64,000 nt of DNA. It comes from Clarireedia homoeocarpa (Eukaryota > Ascomycota > Leotiomycetes > Helotiales > Rutstroemiaceae). This document shows, piece by piece, positions 34,100-45,300 of this stretch. Every line of letters begins with the position of its first letter. Position 1 is the first letter of the stretch. Under the pieces are notes generated by a model, which worked only from the letters and a program-made list of their open reading frames with translations, had not been told where the DNA came from and did not search any database. The position numbers and the translations under genes were made by a program. The stretch is taken from positions 496,001-560,000 of the forward strand of contig LNKV01000013.1 in assembly GCA_001465935.1 (NCBI GenBank). Reading direction: 5' to 3'.

Positions 34100-37000
34100 T
34101 TAAAACATTCCACCCTCTCCAGCTGTTGAGGAGTAACCAACGCCAGCGGGGAAACTTGGCATGGCTGGACTCGGGGCATTATAGGCAACTTGACGCGCTT
34201 TGGCGTTTAGGTTTCCACCCTCGCTAGAACTCTTTCTTAGACGTTGACGAGATTTGGGTATAGATTCTTCATCGGCAGAAAATGTGCTCATTTCCTCTGT
34301 AGATTGAGTTGCGCCTGGTAGGGAATGCATCTCATCACATTCATCCTTCTTGCCAATAAAAGCGCCGAACATGGTTCGGGTCTGACGTCTGCGGGGGTTG
34401 ACTGGTGGAATTGGGGGGGCATCGATACCATTCTGAAGAGACGATCCAGGTGGAAGATCGATTGTGGACACTCTCGACGTAGATGATATAAACATCGGCT
34501 CTGAGATTTCCGACTTTGTGACCGACTTCTTGCGCCCAGCAAGCATGGCTCGGTTGTTGTTGGTCTGGAATCCTTGCGTCGTGGGAGTTGTGGATCGAGC
34601 GTCAACTGGTGAATGTGGTACCAGAGATGGCGTAGAATTAACAGAAAATGGCGTAACTGGAGATGGCCTCGGAGATACGCCCATATCCAATGCATCTCCT
34701 GTTTGAAGAGCAGGCATTCTTTGAGGATCAAAATAGCCAGCATTATTTGCTTTGCTGTTACTTCGGGATCTGGCTCCCATAGACGGAGATGGTAGCGGAG
34801 ATGCTTGGTGAACTCCATGGGATAATCCCGGCGATACACCTGGAGATACGCCTGGAGAGAGTCCTGGGCCTGTAGGTTTGAGCTTAAGCCGAGCGCTTTG
34901 AAGGTCTTCAATCACACCTTGGCTGGAGCTCCCAGTGCCTTCAGCCATTGCTTTTGCAAGATCATCTCTGTACCGACCATTGCGACTCTTGGAGCGTCCA
35001 GAAGCATCAGAACCTGAGCGATCAGGAGATGTCCTTGAAGGTGGTCTTGATCCAGAGTTACTGGTAGCTTCGCTGCCTTTGCTTTCCCTATTAGGATTAC
35101 GTGGAGCGTGGCTCATTGGTGGAGGCTTTCTCTCTCGGCTTTGGGCCCGTTGCCGAAGATCCATGTTGGGAGGGTGACCATTATTGGCATGCCCTTGTAC
35201 ATGTCTTGGATCTTGTCCTTGTCGGGGATCACCTCGTCTCGAGGCGGACCGATTTAGATCATTGAACTCGCCTCCGGATTTCTGGTGTCTCATAGCAAGC
35301 TCACGTTCGCGGTCTCGCTGTGCATCACGTCGTGCTTGCCGAAAAGCTTTCATCTGAGGTGGAGTTGATCCACCGGGAACATTTCTCAACGTATCCTCTT
35401 CTTCCTTCTTCCAGGAATTCTCATCAATACTGTTCTTGACTTGCATAGGCGCATGTTGATTGGTTTGAGATGGCTGCGATCCCATACCCATCATCTTCAT
35501 GGCTTTAGATTGTCCTACAGCTTCTTTCTGCTTCATAGCTAACGAACCAAAACTCGTCTTCGCTTTCAAAAGCCCAAGAGCGTTCGACCGAGACGATTCG
35601 TGGTCATTTTTAAAGCTTCCTGGTTCGTTCAAATGCTTCAAATTCTCCTGTACCTGTCTACGGCGTGATGCAAGTTCGTTTTTGAAATCTTCTTGTTCCT
35701 TCTGAGACGCTGAACTGCCACTTCTATTATGATGCTTTTCCATCTCGACTTCCCATGCAGCCTTAGAGCTCTCTTGTGATAAGCCATCAGCAACATTGGG
35801 CTTCACAATAAGAGGTTCAGGGAGGGCGCTGTCAACTTTAACCAATGAGCTTGCAGTACTTTCAAAGCTTGCCTTTGGATTGTCTTGGGTGTCTTCGTCC
35901 CAGTCGTTGATATCCCATGGGTTTCCTTTTGCATTATAATCTGCAGGTGAAGATGGCTCGATAGGGTCCGACAAAGCATGTGGATCGTAGGAAGAAATGT
36001 TATAGATGGATGATCCATTACTGTCAGATCTCAGGTGCTGGCGGACCATTCCACTTAGCCCTGGAAGTGTTGGAGAATCGGCTGGAGGCTCTGGCTCCAC
36101 CTCGTCATCATTAGGTGGTGTGGTCTTGATTTCTAGAATCATCGGTGGGCTGCTGGGAGATGCAGAGCGTTGCTGCGGGCTTTCCGGCGCAGGAGCTTGT
36201 TGTGGAGTCTCCGATAGCTCGGTTTCGGGGGATTGTTGTGCAGATGATGGGCCATTTCGGTACTTTAAATTGGGGAAACTCTTCGGTTGTGGAAGCCCCC
36301 ATGGTCGGCCGCCAGTCGGAGCGTGTTTAGCATGTTCTGGACTGCTCGGAGATCTTGGAAAGTTACTGTTTGGTGCTCTTGGTAACAATGGTCCTGGGCC
36401 GGCCCTTGGACTTTCTGGTATACCCATCCGCGGTTTCGAAGAGGGCAGATCAGGGAGACGATCCCGAGGAGGGAAATATCTCCGACCTGGAGATTGTGTT
36501 TGAGAAGAATCAGCTGTTGCACTAGAATCGGTCCGAGTTCCTGAACCAGGTTGTTGTCGTGGGACAAACACCCCGGGTGGAGGGTGCTTCCTGAATGTTG
36601 GTGTTTCTCGTCCATGTGGCACTTGGGCCTCTCTTTCGGGTTGTCTGTTCTCATCTTGAGCTTGAGATGGTCTAGCCCCATTCACGCCTGGAACCTCGTT
36701 CACTGACTTGTCATTAGGGTGTACTGGCTGTGCAGAATTTTCATCATTCTCGCTCGCTGGGGGACTTAGTGGAGGAACCGAGTAACCAAACTTCGTTTCC
36801 ACGGTTAAATTGTTGGATTTTACGCCAAAATCGAAGCCGCTGATTGCAGATGTGGGTGGCGGTGGACTGGCGGCGCGCAAGTTGGGCATGCTTCCCTTCC
36901 CTAAGATTGGTTGACGATCCCACCTGTCGAACGCATTGGATGATGTAGCTGATGTAGGCGAGTGCATACCTAATGGAGGGGTTTGGGCGCCCATATTGCG

Positions 37001-38011
37001 CTGTCTAGTCAAAGTATCGATCCGGTTCATGGTTGAATGTTGCTGTTCATGCAGATGCTGGTCCAGGCCGGTCTCGTAAAGTCTACGAGTCTTAGTTGCT
37101 GATCTTTCGGGGATAGAACCAGACGCTGAGCCACCCGCAGAAATGGGTGTGTGCGATCCGCTCAAAGAAGGTGTTCGTTGTGAGGTAACAGAGGTCGCAG
37201 CAGTAGATGATCTAGTGTTTGTCGGTCCGGAAGATGTGGTGGAGGAGGTCTCCCTATTACGGTTGTATCCAGCCAATGGTGGAGAACCAGGGCGCGAGAT
37301 ATCTGCTGACGTATCGACATTGTCGTCGTCATCATCGTTGTGCTCTTTCAATTCCTCCCTCGCCTTTTCCCGCAGTTTCTGAAATGCAGACTGGCTCACA
37401 TCATTGTCGTACAATGCTCGACCGCCCATTCCTCCTCCCTCACCTGGGCCTTTGCTTGAAGATTTCGCAGAAATTTTGTAGATCTTTTGGCGACCTCCGA
37501 ACAGAACGTTACCCTCTCCCTGCCTAGGTCTGCTCATGATGCTGCCAGCGTGTATAGAATCGTCATCTGTACCGTATCCATCCACAGATAAATCTGTTTT
37601 CGAAAAGCTCAAAGGCGGGCGAACTGATCCATGCATCGAGGACACTTCTGCGATATCTGTCAGATTGTGTGCTTGGAAGCCAAAATCATTCAGTCTCGAT
37701 TGTCGCTTTGGGAATAGCACGCTATCATCGCTCGCTTTACCTATTTTCGAATTCGGATCATCTTGTTCTCTCAACATAGAAAACCGGGCGGAGAGCCCAT
37801 TCATCAATAAACTCGTCCGAAAATCATCTGAGGATGGAAGTGCATTCTCAAGATCCAATTCCAGCTTCGGCTCTGGTTCTGTAGTCTTTTTGCCTAATCT
37901 GAATGTCTTGGATGATTTCAGTGTTGGTGTTGAAGTTTCAATATCACTTGATCCACGTCCTACCGACTCTGAGGACTCCTTGGCTTCCTTCTTTCTGCGA
38001 AAAACGTTCAT
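34100..38011 (-). CDS. large disordered conserved fungal protein (1303 aa)
   Basis: An intronless 1303-aa ORF. It opens with a basic MNVFRRKKEAKESS. A region around residues 50-200 (ALPSSDDFRTSLLMNGLSARFSMLREQDDPNSKIGKASDDSV, in part) looks ordered and resembles an uncharacterised Pezizomycotina protein family. The rest is dominated by Ser/Pro/Gln-rich disorder with many SP/TP motifs, which would suit multisite phosphorylation. Short charged helical stretches occur at roughly 840-900 and 960-1000. No catalytic domain is seen. Function is unknown; a signalling scaffold is one guess from composition. Confidence 0.85.
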   Translation of the reverse strand: MNVFRRKKEAKESSESVGRGSSDIETSTPTLKSSKTFRLGKKTTEPEPKLELDLENALPSSDDFRTSLLMNGLSARFSMLREQDDPNSKIGKASDDSVLFPKRQSRLNDFGFQAHNLTDIAEVSSMHGSVRPPLSFSKTDLSVDGYGTDDDSIHAGSIMSRPRQGEGNVLFGGRQKIYKISAKSSSKGPGEGGGMGGRALYDNDVSQSAFQKLREKAREELKEHNDDDDDNVDTSADISRPGSPPLAGYNRNRETSSTTSSGPTNTRSSTAATSVTSQRTPSLSGSHTPISAGGSASGSIPERSATKTRRLYETGLDQHLHEQQHSTMNRIDTLTRQRNMGAQTPPLGMHSPTSATSSNAFDRWDRQPILGKGSMPNLRAASPPPPTSAISGFDFGVKSNNLTVETKFGYSVPPLSPPASENDENSAQPVHPNDKSVNEVPGVNGARPSQAQDENRQPEREAQVPHGRETPTFRKHPPPGVFVPRQQPGSGTRTDSSATADSSQTQSPGRRYFPPRDRLPDLPSSKPRMGIPESPRAGPGPLLPRAPNSNFPRSPSSPEHAKHAPTGGRPWGLPQPKSFPNLKYRNGPSSAQQSPETELSETPQQAPAPESPQQRSASPSSPPMILEIKTTPPNDDEVEPEPPADSPTLPGLSGMVRQHLRSDSNGSSIYNISSYDPHALSDPIEPSSPADYNAKGNPWDINDWDEDTQDNPKASFESTASSLVKVDSALPEPLIVKPNVADGLSQESSKAAWEVEMEKHHNRSGSSASQKEQEDFKNELASRRRQVQENLKHLNEPGSFKNDHESSRSNALGLLKAKTSFGSLAMKQKEAVGQSKAMKMMGMGSQPSQTNQHAPMQVKNSIDENSWKKEEEDTLRNVPGGSTPPQMKAFRQARRDAQRDRERELAMRHQKSGGEFNDLNRSASRRGDPRQGQDPRHVQGHANNGHPPNMDLRQRAQSRERKPPPMSHAPRNPNRESKGSEATSNSGSRPPSRTSPDRSGSDASGRSKSRNGRYRDDLAKAMAEGTGSSSQGVIEDLQSARLKLKPTGPGLSPGVSPGVSPGLSHGVHQASPLPSPSMGARSRSNSKANNAGYFDPQRMPALQTGDALDMGVSPRPSPVTPFSVNSTPSLVPHSPVDARSTTPTTQGFQTNNNRAMLAGRKKSVTKSEISEPMFISSTSRVSTIDLPPGSSLQNGIDAPPIPPVNPRRRQTRTMFGAFIGKKDECDEMHSLPGATQSTEEMSTFSADEESIPKSRQRLRKSSSEGGNLNAKARQVAYNAPSPAMPSFPAGVGYSSTAGEGGMF

Positions 38012-39495
38012 TTTGCCGGGTTAATAGGCAACGCGTGCCTGATATTCGGTATGAGATAATGGCTCCAAAGGCCTTAGAAAATGATAGCTATGATCCCCTA
38101 ATCTCTTTTCTGTGATGTATGTGAGTATTATGCTGAGTAAAGTTCCGACGAAATTTGCGTCAACATGTAGTACTTCTGAGGAGCCGAAAGTGACAGATTA
38201 AAAGGCTGGGGAGAGAGCAAAAGAACTATTTGGCATCCAAGCATCAGCCCTGAACACTCCAATAAGATAAAATCTCAGGGAACTCTTGGGGTAATACGCA
38301 CGGTATTGAATTGAATTTGATCAAACGAATGAACGTAACGAAGAAGGGGTGCGTTTCGCAGACTCCCGATTAAGAAATTGCGGTAACTGGTTGAAAGAGA
38401 ATGTGAGATGGATCAAGATATGATCACGATAACTTGTGCTTCAACAAATTGCTCTAGTGAAGGTATAGAGATGTTTTGGTATCCCTAGGGATTGGAAGTC
38501 GTTCCTCGGTGCATAGATCTCTGTGCATACGCTTATGTCTGTTCAGACCCTTTCGCTCCTCCAATCTCTCCAATCAATCGAGCAAGTGACCTGCACAGGT
38601 TTGTATTTCGATGGGTCTCAGACGAAAAGCAACAAAAACGAATATGCGAGCGCTGGTTTGAACAGCTAGCTGCAGGTGTACAGAAGTGTAAGTTTTCGTC
38701 GTACTGTATGGAGCACAAAGGCGAATGAGCGTATCGAATTTGGGTGGGTATGGGTATGCGATTGTGGAATATGAGTCTCGGTATGGGGTACTCGGTATGG
38801 TATAGATAGGATGGGATGGGATGGGATGATGGGGGAATCCGTATCGTGACTTCGCCTCTCACTCTTCAGTCTCGCAGCAGAAAATCCTTTTGTGTTTCGA
38901 CACTCGATCTTCTTCACGTCTCTCGGAGGCGTAAAATGTGGAAGACCAAGGACAGTAATGAGCGTGTGGAGTGGAGGGAGTGGAGGGAGTGGAGGAATAA
39001 GAGGAATGGTTGAAGAAGGAAGAGAGCGGTTTCGTTCTTTTGCCCTCTTCTCGTTACGGGATGCTCGACAGGGTAATAGGTAATGAGCCAAGAGACTTCC
39101 GAAGAAATTAACTAGTGAGAGGAGTGTGGAAGGATCGAGCGAACGAACCATTGGACAATTGGGCAAGCGAAAAGAGCAAGAGAGCAGAGCAGAGCAGGGT
39201 TGGATGGAGAATTTGGAGAATTCCAGGTACGACAGTACGACACGCCAAGACTTTCTCTCTTATCTGACTGGTCGGAATTGTCGACCGTCCCCCCTGAATG
39301 TGGTGAAATGTGGTGAAATTGTAAGTGCCAGCTTTTTGTGATTTATTTTATTTATTTATTTCCGAAAAAGGCTTTTTCCCCAATGTGACAACGCATTCAG
39401 AACCCGATTCGGACTAGGTCCCGGTTGAAAAACTATGTGATATGAAGTATGAAGCGGAACGACAAACGCGATGTACCGACGTTAAAGATTGCTAC

Positions 39496-39600
39496 TGTAC
39501 TTTGCAAGGGAATCGATACATGTACTTTGCAAGGGAATAGATACATGTACTTTGCAAGGGAATAGATACATGTACAGTACTTCGCAAGGGAATAGATACA
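39496..39600. repeat. 25-bp minisatellite
   Basis: Three near-exact 25-bp units of TGTACTTTGCAAGGGAATAG plus ATACA, then a fourth carrying a 5-bp insertion. Each unit junction forms the palindrome TACATGTA. Confidence 0.9.
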
Positions 39601-39960
39601 TGAGAGGTCCTGAGCGTGTTGAGCTGGCCGCGAGTACCTCGAGTACTTCTCCCGTCCCCTCTAAATCCGACTCCTATCGCCGGCCTCTTACTTCGTCTGC
39701 ATTTTCTTCTGGGCGCACAACCCAACACCCAGCTTTCAGATAGTGCGACGAGTACAAAAGACAACGCGAATTGGGAGTTTCCCGCAACCCCCTTCTCCTC
39801 ATAACCGACCGTCTCAATTGACTAATGCATGGAGCTCAATGCTTTTTTGCCGTGCTGTACGTACGAAAGTATTTCGTAGTGCTGGGTCCCCGAATGCTTC
39901 TTTTTCCGCATCTGCATGCACTGAGCATTCTTCCTACATCTACACCTCCATCTCATCGCT

Positions 39961-40000
39961 TCTGCATCTGCACCTGCACCTGCACCTGCATCTGCATCTT
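39961..40000. repeat. CTGCAY hexamer repeat
   Basis: About seven tandem CTGCAT/CTGCAC hexamers. Confidence 0.85.
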
Positions 40001-40120
40001 CAATTTATGCTTAAGCTTCCTATGCAGTTTTGTCACTCTTTTACCATTTTACGCGCCAGGAAAAGGGTACCCAGCCAGTCAAAAGGAACCGGGAGGTTTG
40101 GTTGAGGGAGATAGGACGAA

Positions 40121-40151
40121 GGATGTCAGGATGTCAGGATGTCAGGATGTC
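40121..40151. repeat. 8-bp repeat GGATGTCA
   Basis: Nearly four perfect tandem copies. Confidence 0.9.
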
Positions 40152-41650
40152 TAGATTACTCCAGGTTTCTTTCGGTCTTCCGCTTCTGTCTCGAAGTTAT
40201 TGTTTCTCAACTGTAAAAGAGTGCTTCGCATGTACCTCTTGCTAGGCAGCTGGGAATGTTGGGGATAGCGATGGTTCACCTATTTCAAGGTCCTGGTTTC
40301 AGCACAGTATAAGATACTCACTCAATTTGCTTTTTTGGGATCGTCGGACTTTGGTTCTGGCTTGTTCGCTCGGGACAATAAGGGTCTCACAAAGATGATC
40401 AAAAAACAATACAGAAGTACATAGGCGTCCCATCCCCGACATCTTAATAGGGACTGGCTTGGAATAGAAGTCAGATGACTCGTCGAGATGCTCGTAAAGT
40501 TACAAAAGCCGACGAAGGGATCATCAAGCCCAGAAAGGCGTGAAAGGGTGCGAGGCACAGATGGGTACATGCAATGAGATAGGGGGTGTCGATGTAAGAC
40601 CAGGGATCACTTGCTTGCAGACAAGGATCCGACGGATCGTTGCGCCAAATTATGCACGGGGCAGTACCTGGAGCTTGACCAATTGTAGTAAATCGTCGTA
40701 CCAAAGGGCTTCCCAAGGTCCTATCAGAAAAGGGTCCGACCGTTCATCCAATCATTCTCGAAACTTGCCCGACGAAACTCGTGGAACCCGGGATTGAAGA
40801 GACATCATCTCAGGGCTCAGCTGCCTCCAGTAAAGTCTTCTGTGACGGCTGAACTCTTTACAAAGGGGATGCACAGGCAGAAGAGACTGTGCTTGGTGGA
40901 ACTCTATGCGAAACATTGAAGGGTACTTCTGGTCGTCATCACCAGGGGAGAGACTTTCGATATTGTTTATCCCGACGCTGTCAACTGCCCAGCCCTCAGC
41001 TACCCTTACAAAGTCCTGTGCGATCGAACGACTTCTCTACCCTGTGTCTGATCGTTCCGACTCTTCCCAAGGAACATCCACGCTCATGACAGTAACGTGT
41101 TTTCTTCCAGGGTTGTATCGATAGAATGAGGACGAGGAGTAGGGCTTTCGGCAAGTGGGGCATGGAAATACCGAAATTGTCTCGAAATCATTTGGGAGTT
41201 CTTTTCTTTGCACCTTCTGTCTCACTGCTTATTTCGTCTGGTCTCTGCCGTACAAAGGACTCTTTTCGACAAGTACGAGATACGAGTCCCTCCAGTGTAC
41301 TCTTCCATTAGCCTCAAATCTATCATCTACGGTATCACGCTGGGTATGTGCCTTCTGGTAATCTTACAGAAGACGGGAAGCGGCCAAGTCACCAGAGTGT
41401 TTGGCTGAAGTCTCACCTAGACGAAACCAACCATGACCTTCAACCCCACGTCCAGCCCTTTGCCCTACTTCGGAGAAATGATTTCGTGAGATCGATTCCC
41501 GTGATGAGATGGAGACCTTTCTCAACTTAGTCGACGCTGGCCTGAAATACTACAGTACCTATTCTCAGCCGCCATTTCTATCACATTTTTCATCGCACCT
41601 TCAGATTCCAACCCGTCCAAATCTCACTTCATACTTCATATTACATAAGT

Positions 41651-42332
41651 ATGAATAGAGATCAGCCACCGGGGAGGCCAACAAACGGATCTCCCAACTC
41701 CCAGCTGCCAATCATCGTTGCATTTATGTCGATCCCTCGCAAGCCCCACAGCCTCGAGTCTCCGACAATGACAAAAAACGCTTCAATCCAATATCTCGAA
41801 AACAAGATAATTTCACACAATGACGATCTATCGATTCTCAACTCGGGTTCATCTCGCGAATTGTCGCCACAATGCCTACTGCAGGTACTGCGGAGTATTA
41901 CTGTATGATTTCTGGGGATCCATAACAATGCTTGCTAATCTCTCGTTCTCCTAGGCAAAGCAAGTCATTTACTTTGTAGTCTATCAATCCTTCCAGAACC
42001 TTTATTTTACAAGGGCTGCTCCAGACTTGTGTGCAAGATACGTAAGGTTCGTTCACTCACTTCGAATTTCCTTTCCCCTCCCCTCCCCTCCCTGGTCGAA
42101 GTCTGATAGCTCCCTGGTCGAAGTCTGATAGGAACAGATGTGCTGTTCACCACAAACGACGCGGCACGGAGCTATATGCCTGTCAGCCCGTTTTGCCTTT
42201 CACACATTCTACCCGCGACGAATGAATAAATTCGTCATCTCATCTTATTTTCCTAAACCCGCTCGACTACATATCCCGACCCATCCATCGCGCCGCACAA
42301 CATCATATATCTGCGAACCTATCAGGTGTTGA
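41651..42332 (+). CDS. candidate three-exon gene with duplicated 3' splice site
   Basis: Exons 41651-41884, 41955-42041 and 42132-42332 join in phase 0, giving 173 aa. Intron 1 (70 nt) has CAG|GTACTG, a TTGCTAATC branch and CTCCTAG. Intron 2 starts GTAAGG and ends in a perfectly duplicated 22-bp block holding the acceptor. Using the first acceptor (after 42109) changes frame and gives a shorter end with TTNDAARSYMPVSPF. The first exons encode MNRDQPPGRPTNGSPN... and AKQVIYFVVYQSFQNLYF. No family recognised. Splice signals favour transcription, but coding status is uncertain. Confidence 0.35.
42088..42131. repeat. 22-bp tandem duplication over a 3' splice site
   Basis: CTCCCTGGTCGAAGTCTGAT plus AG occurs at 42088-42109 and again at 42110-42131 without a mismatch. 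Both copies end in TAG. Confidence 0.9.
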
Positions 42333-45300
42333 GAATCGAGCAATTGCGCGCAAAACGGGAGATGAGAGAATAAGTTTAATCACGCCGTTTAGTTAACTTA
42401 GCTCTCGATTCGAAGGATTTACATCATCGCGTGAATGCTACCCTTAACTTAAGATTACCGTTTTAAGAACCCCTCCCTGTAAGGATGATGGAGCGGGTGG
42501 TTACTGCAACGGGTGATGTGGGTGAGGTGGTGGTACGTTTTACAGTTTGAAAAGATACACACTCGTTTAGTATGCACAGACAGTATCAGGAGGATTGATC
42601 ACTACTGTACATATGGGAGAAAATCCTCGGAGTGAATACCCGCGAGGAGCCTTATCGATAACCTACGGGTACTCGATCATCAAACCAAATATCCGAAACT
42701 TTACTTTCGGAATAAGTCACAAATGCCTTGATAAATCTGCCAAAGGAAAACATGTTCTAGACTTTCCATATCACCCGACTCATATATATGTGTTTAGTAT
42801 ATATTGTATGCATGACATAATATCCGGTCTGCCTTGATCGGGGCAGAAATTTTGATGTCAAGAAAAGCAACTACGGCTTCTACAGTATAGTACAGTCGTT
42901 GAAAATTGACAGCAAAATATTAGACGAGAACGTTACGCCATGATTAAGACAACTCGGTATCCCAATATCCGGACGCGGGATGGCGGTGGGAGGGTCGTCA
43001 GATATACTTTGTAAAAGCGGAATTGGAGATCGGCATAGTTTGCTGATCGTGATGACTCTTTCTCCGTGCGCGCATGGATGGATGGATACTGGAGATGGTC
43101 TCGCACCGCAAAGTGGATGGAAACTTGGGATGATGATTGCTGATGTTTTCTACTTATTATTTGTTTATTCATGCGCGAGTGCGCTGTGGGGGGCAGGGAG
43201 GGTTCGTTTCCCGTTTCCGTTTCCGTTTCCGCACCGAGTACAGTAAATTAAAATAACGGACTTCCTTTCCTTTGCTTTGCTTTGCTTTCTCGCTGCCGTT
43301 TGCGCAGAGTTGCTTGCTTCTTTTTGCGCGGTGTGGCTTCTTCGATTGTGTTTGTGTGTAGAGTATACTCATCTCACCTGTTGCGTGCAATTCGTGTAGG
43401 CAGTACTCCCTACTTCCCTCACTCACGTGTTCCTTCATTGGTTGATAATCGAATACAGTATGCTGCATATACGCAGGTTTTCTTTCTCTTCGCTGTTGCT
43501 TTTCTGATTCTCGGCGGAGTGAACACTACATATACATTACTATTTATCCGTTGTCCAGTAGCAGATATGCTGGATGGATCCGTTGCACAACGGCCGTTGA
43601 AAAGTCCATTGTGCGGCACTTTACAAGCTGTGGGGAAAAAGTGTGATGAGCTGGGATAAGTTATGCAGTGCGAGTTTTACTTATATGCGCGTGTATTTAT
43701 GTGCATGCAGAGAAAGGATAGGCGGTCGGTTGTGTTGCGAAGGTATTGGATCCACAGCAGAAATCACATGCATGGAGTTCGTGTATGTATACTTTTCACA
43801 TTATATTTAGGTTTTACTTTGTATTCTCAACATGATATTGCCTAACTTCTATTATATAATCCCTTTACTGTTTGTTGAAATTATACAGTATGATACATCA
43901 TGTGGATGGAACGGAAATACCTATCCACGTACGTACTTGCCGATATTGATGCCGATACCGCAGCGCAAGCGTTGAACTGAGTTGAATTGTGGAGAATATG
44001 ATGTGTATCGTGATGAGATATAATGGAACATGATATCTGGAGCTTCATCGAAAGCGAGTGTAACGAAGAAGAGAGAAAAGAAGCGGGGCGGTATGTTGTA
44101 CGGTTTGGATTGTGTGGTGTGGTATTTGTGGGAGGTCGTACATGGGCTGGATTGATATGGGCTGGTGTGGTGATTACTTAGGTTGTGGTTGCTTGCTTGG
44201 GGTAAGGGAAGGGGAAAGGGGTAGAATGAGGCTGCTTGCGTGGTTGCGCTTGTTAATGTTCAGTTGTGGTTCCGAAATACTGGACATGAACTTTATGCGA
44301 AAATTTTACCTCGAATGTCTTGAAGTGTTCATCGCATATTAAATTTACACGAACGGAGGCTGTTTGCACGATTTAGAAAGATAGATACTCCAATGGAAGA
44401 AACAAGAGATCCGGTGAGTTTAACCACCTCGTTTACTCCTTCTAGGCAGAAAAATAATCGTATACGAACCCCCAAGATATTCAAAATCGTGCACCCCATG
44501 CGCCGCAGAACCACATGGTGGCCAAGGACTAGGCGGAGTCTTACCAAGACGGCAAATAGGGAGGGCAGTCCATGGTGAATCTGGTAGACGTTAATCCCAC
44601 AGATCTGGTTTCGAGGGTTAAAGGATTGAAGTCGTACTTCGACGTTTAAACATGTGCTTAGTGGTATTCGGTATCTTAGTATGCATTGAGAACACAGCGT
44701 AGTTGAGAAGAGGTAGCACAAAAAGGAAGAGGCAGAGTCGTCTCATATAGATGACTGATGCTTTAAATGAATTTGGAAGTGCGGTGAGTGATAGGTAATA
44801 TATTGAGAAGATCGTCTCAGCGATACTATTTTCGCAGAACCTAGATTTTTGGTATCTGGAAATAGAGTGCAAATACAAGTAAGTATCTTAGTGTACTCAA
44901 GGCTAAGCCCATATTGTCTTGTTCGACGTACTGGCAACCGTTCTTTCAGAAGTCCTGATTGGAAACATCATAGTTTATACGTTAGAGAGCCATTGGCGAC
45001 CTGTCAACACGATGGTAAGGTAGCAACCCAGATCTGGGAAGCCAGCAATCACTAACAGCGCGGAATTTTCCTGCCAGTGTAGATTGTTTCAATCCTACCT
45101 TGAAAGTAGAGCTCATCTTCCCCGACTTGGAGCTACAGCATTGATGAGATTCAGAATCCGAAACGCAAAGTACTCCTAAGAGTGTGCACTGAACTTGAGA
45201 ACCCTGGCGCACTAAACAATAAGTAGAGCAAGGTGGCATGGGCCAGTGCGGAGTAGCGGGACTAAAAGGCACCTGCATCAATACTATAAGGATCACACTA

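Larger units (their letters stand above)
38012..41650. other. long gene-free stretch with minisatellites
   Basis: 3.6 kb without a supported gene. The first part is presumably the promoter of the 1303-aa gene. It holds an (ATGGG)n run near 38805-38830, a 25-bp minisatellite at 39496-39600, a hexamer run at 39961-40000 and an 8-bp repeat at 40121-40151. A minus-strand frame ending at 40322 has a membrane-span-like segment (YVLLYCFLIIFV) but no good start. Confidence 0.5.
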
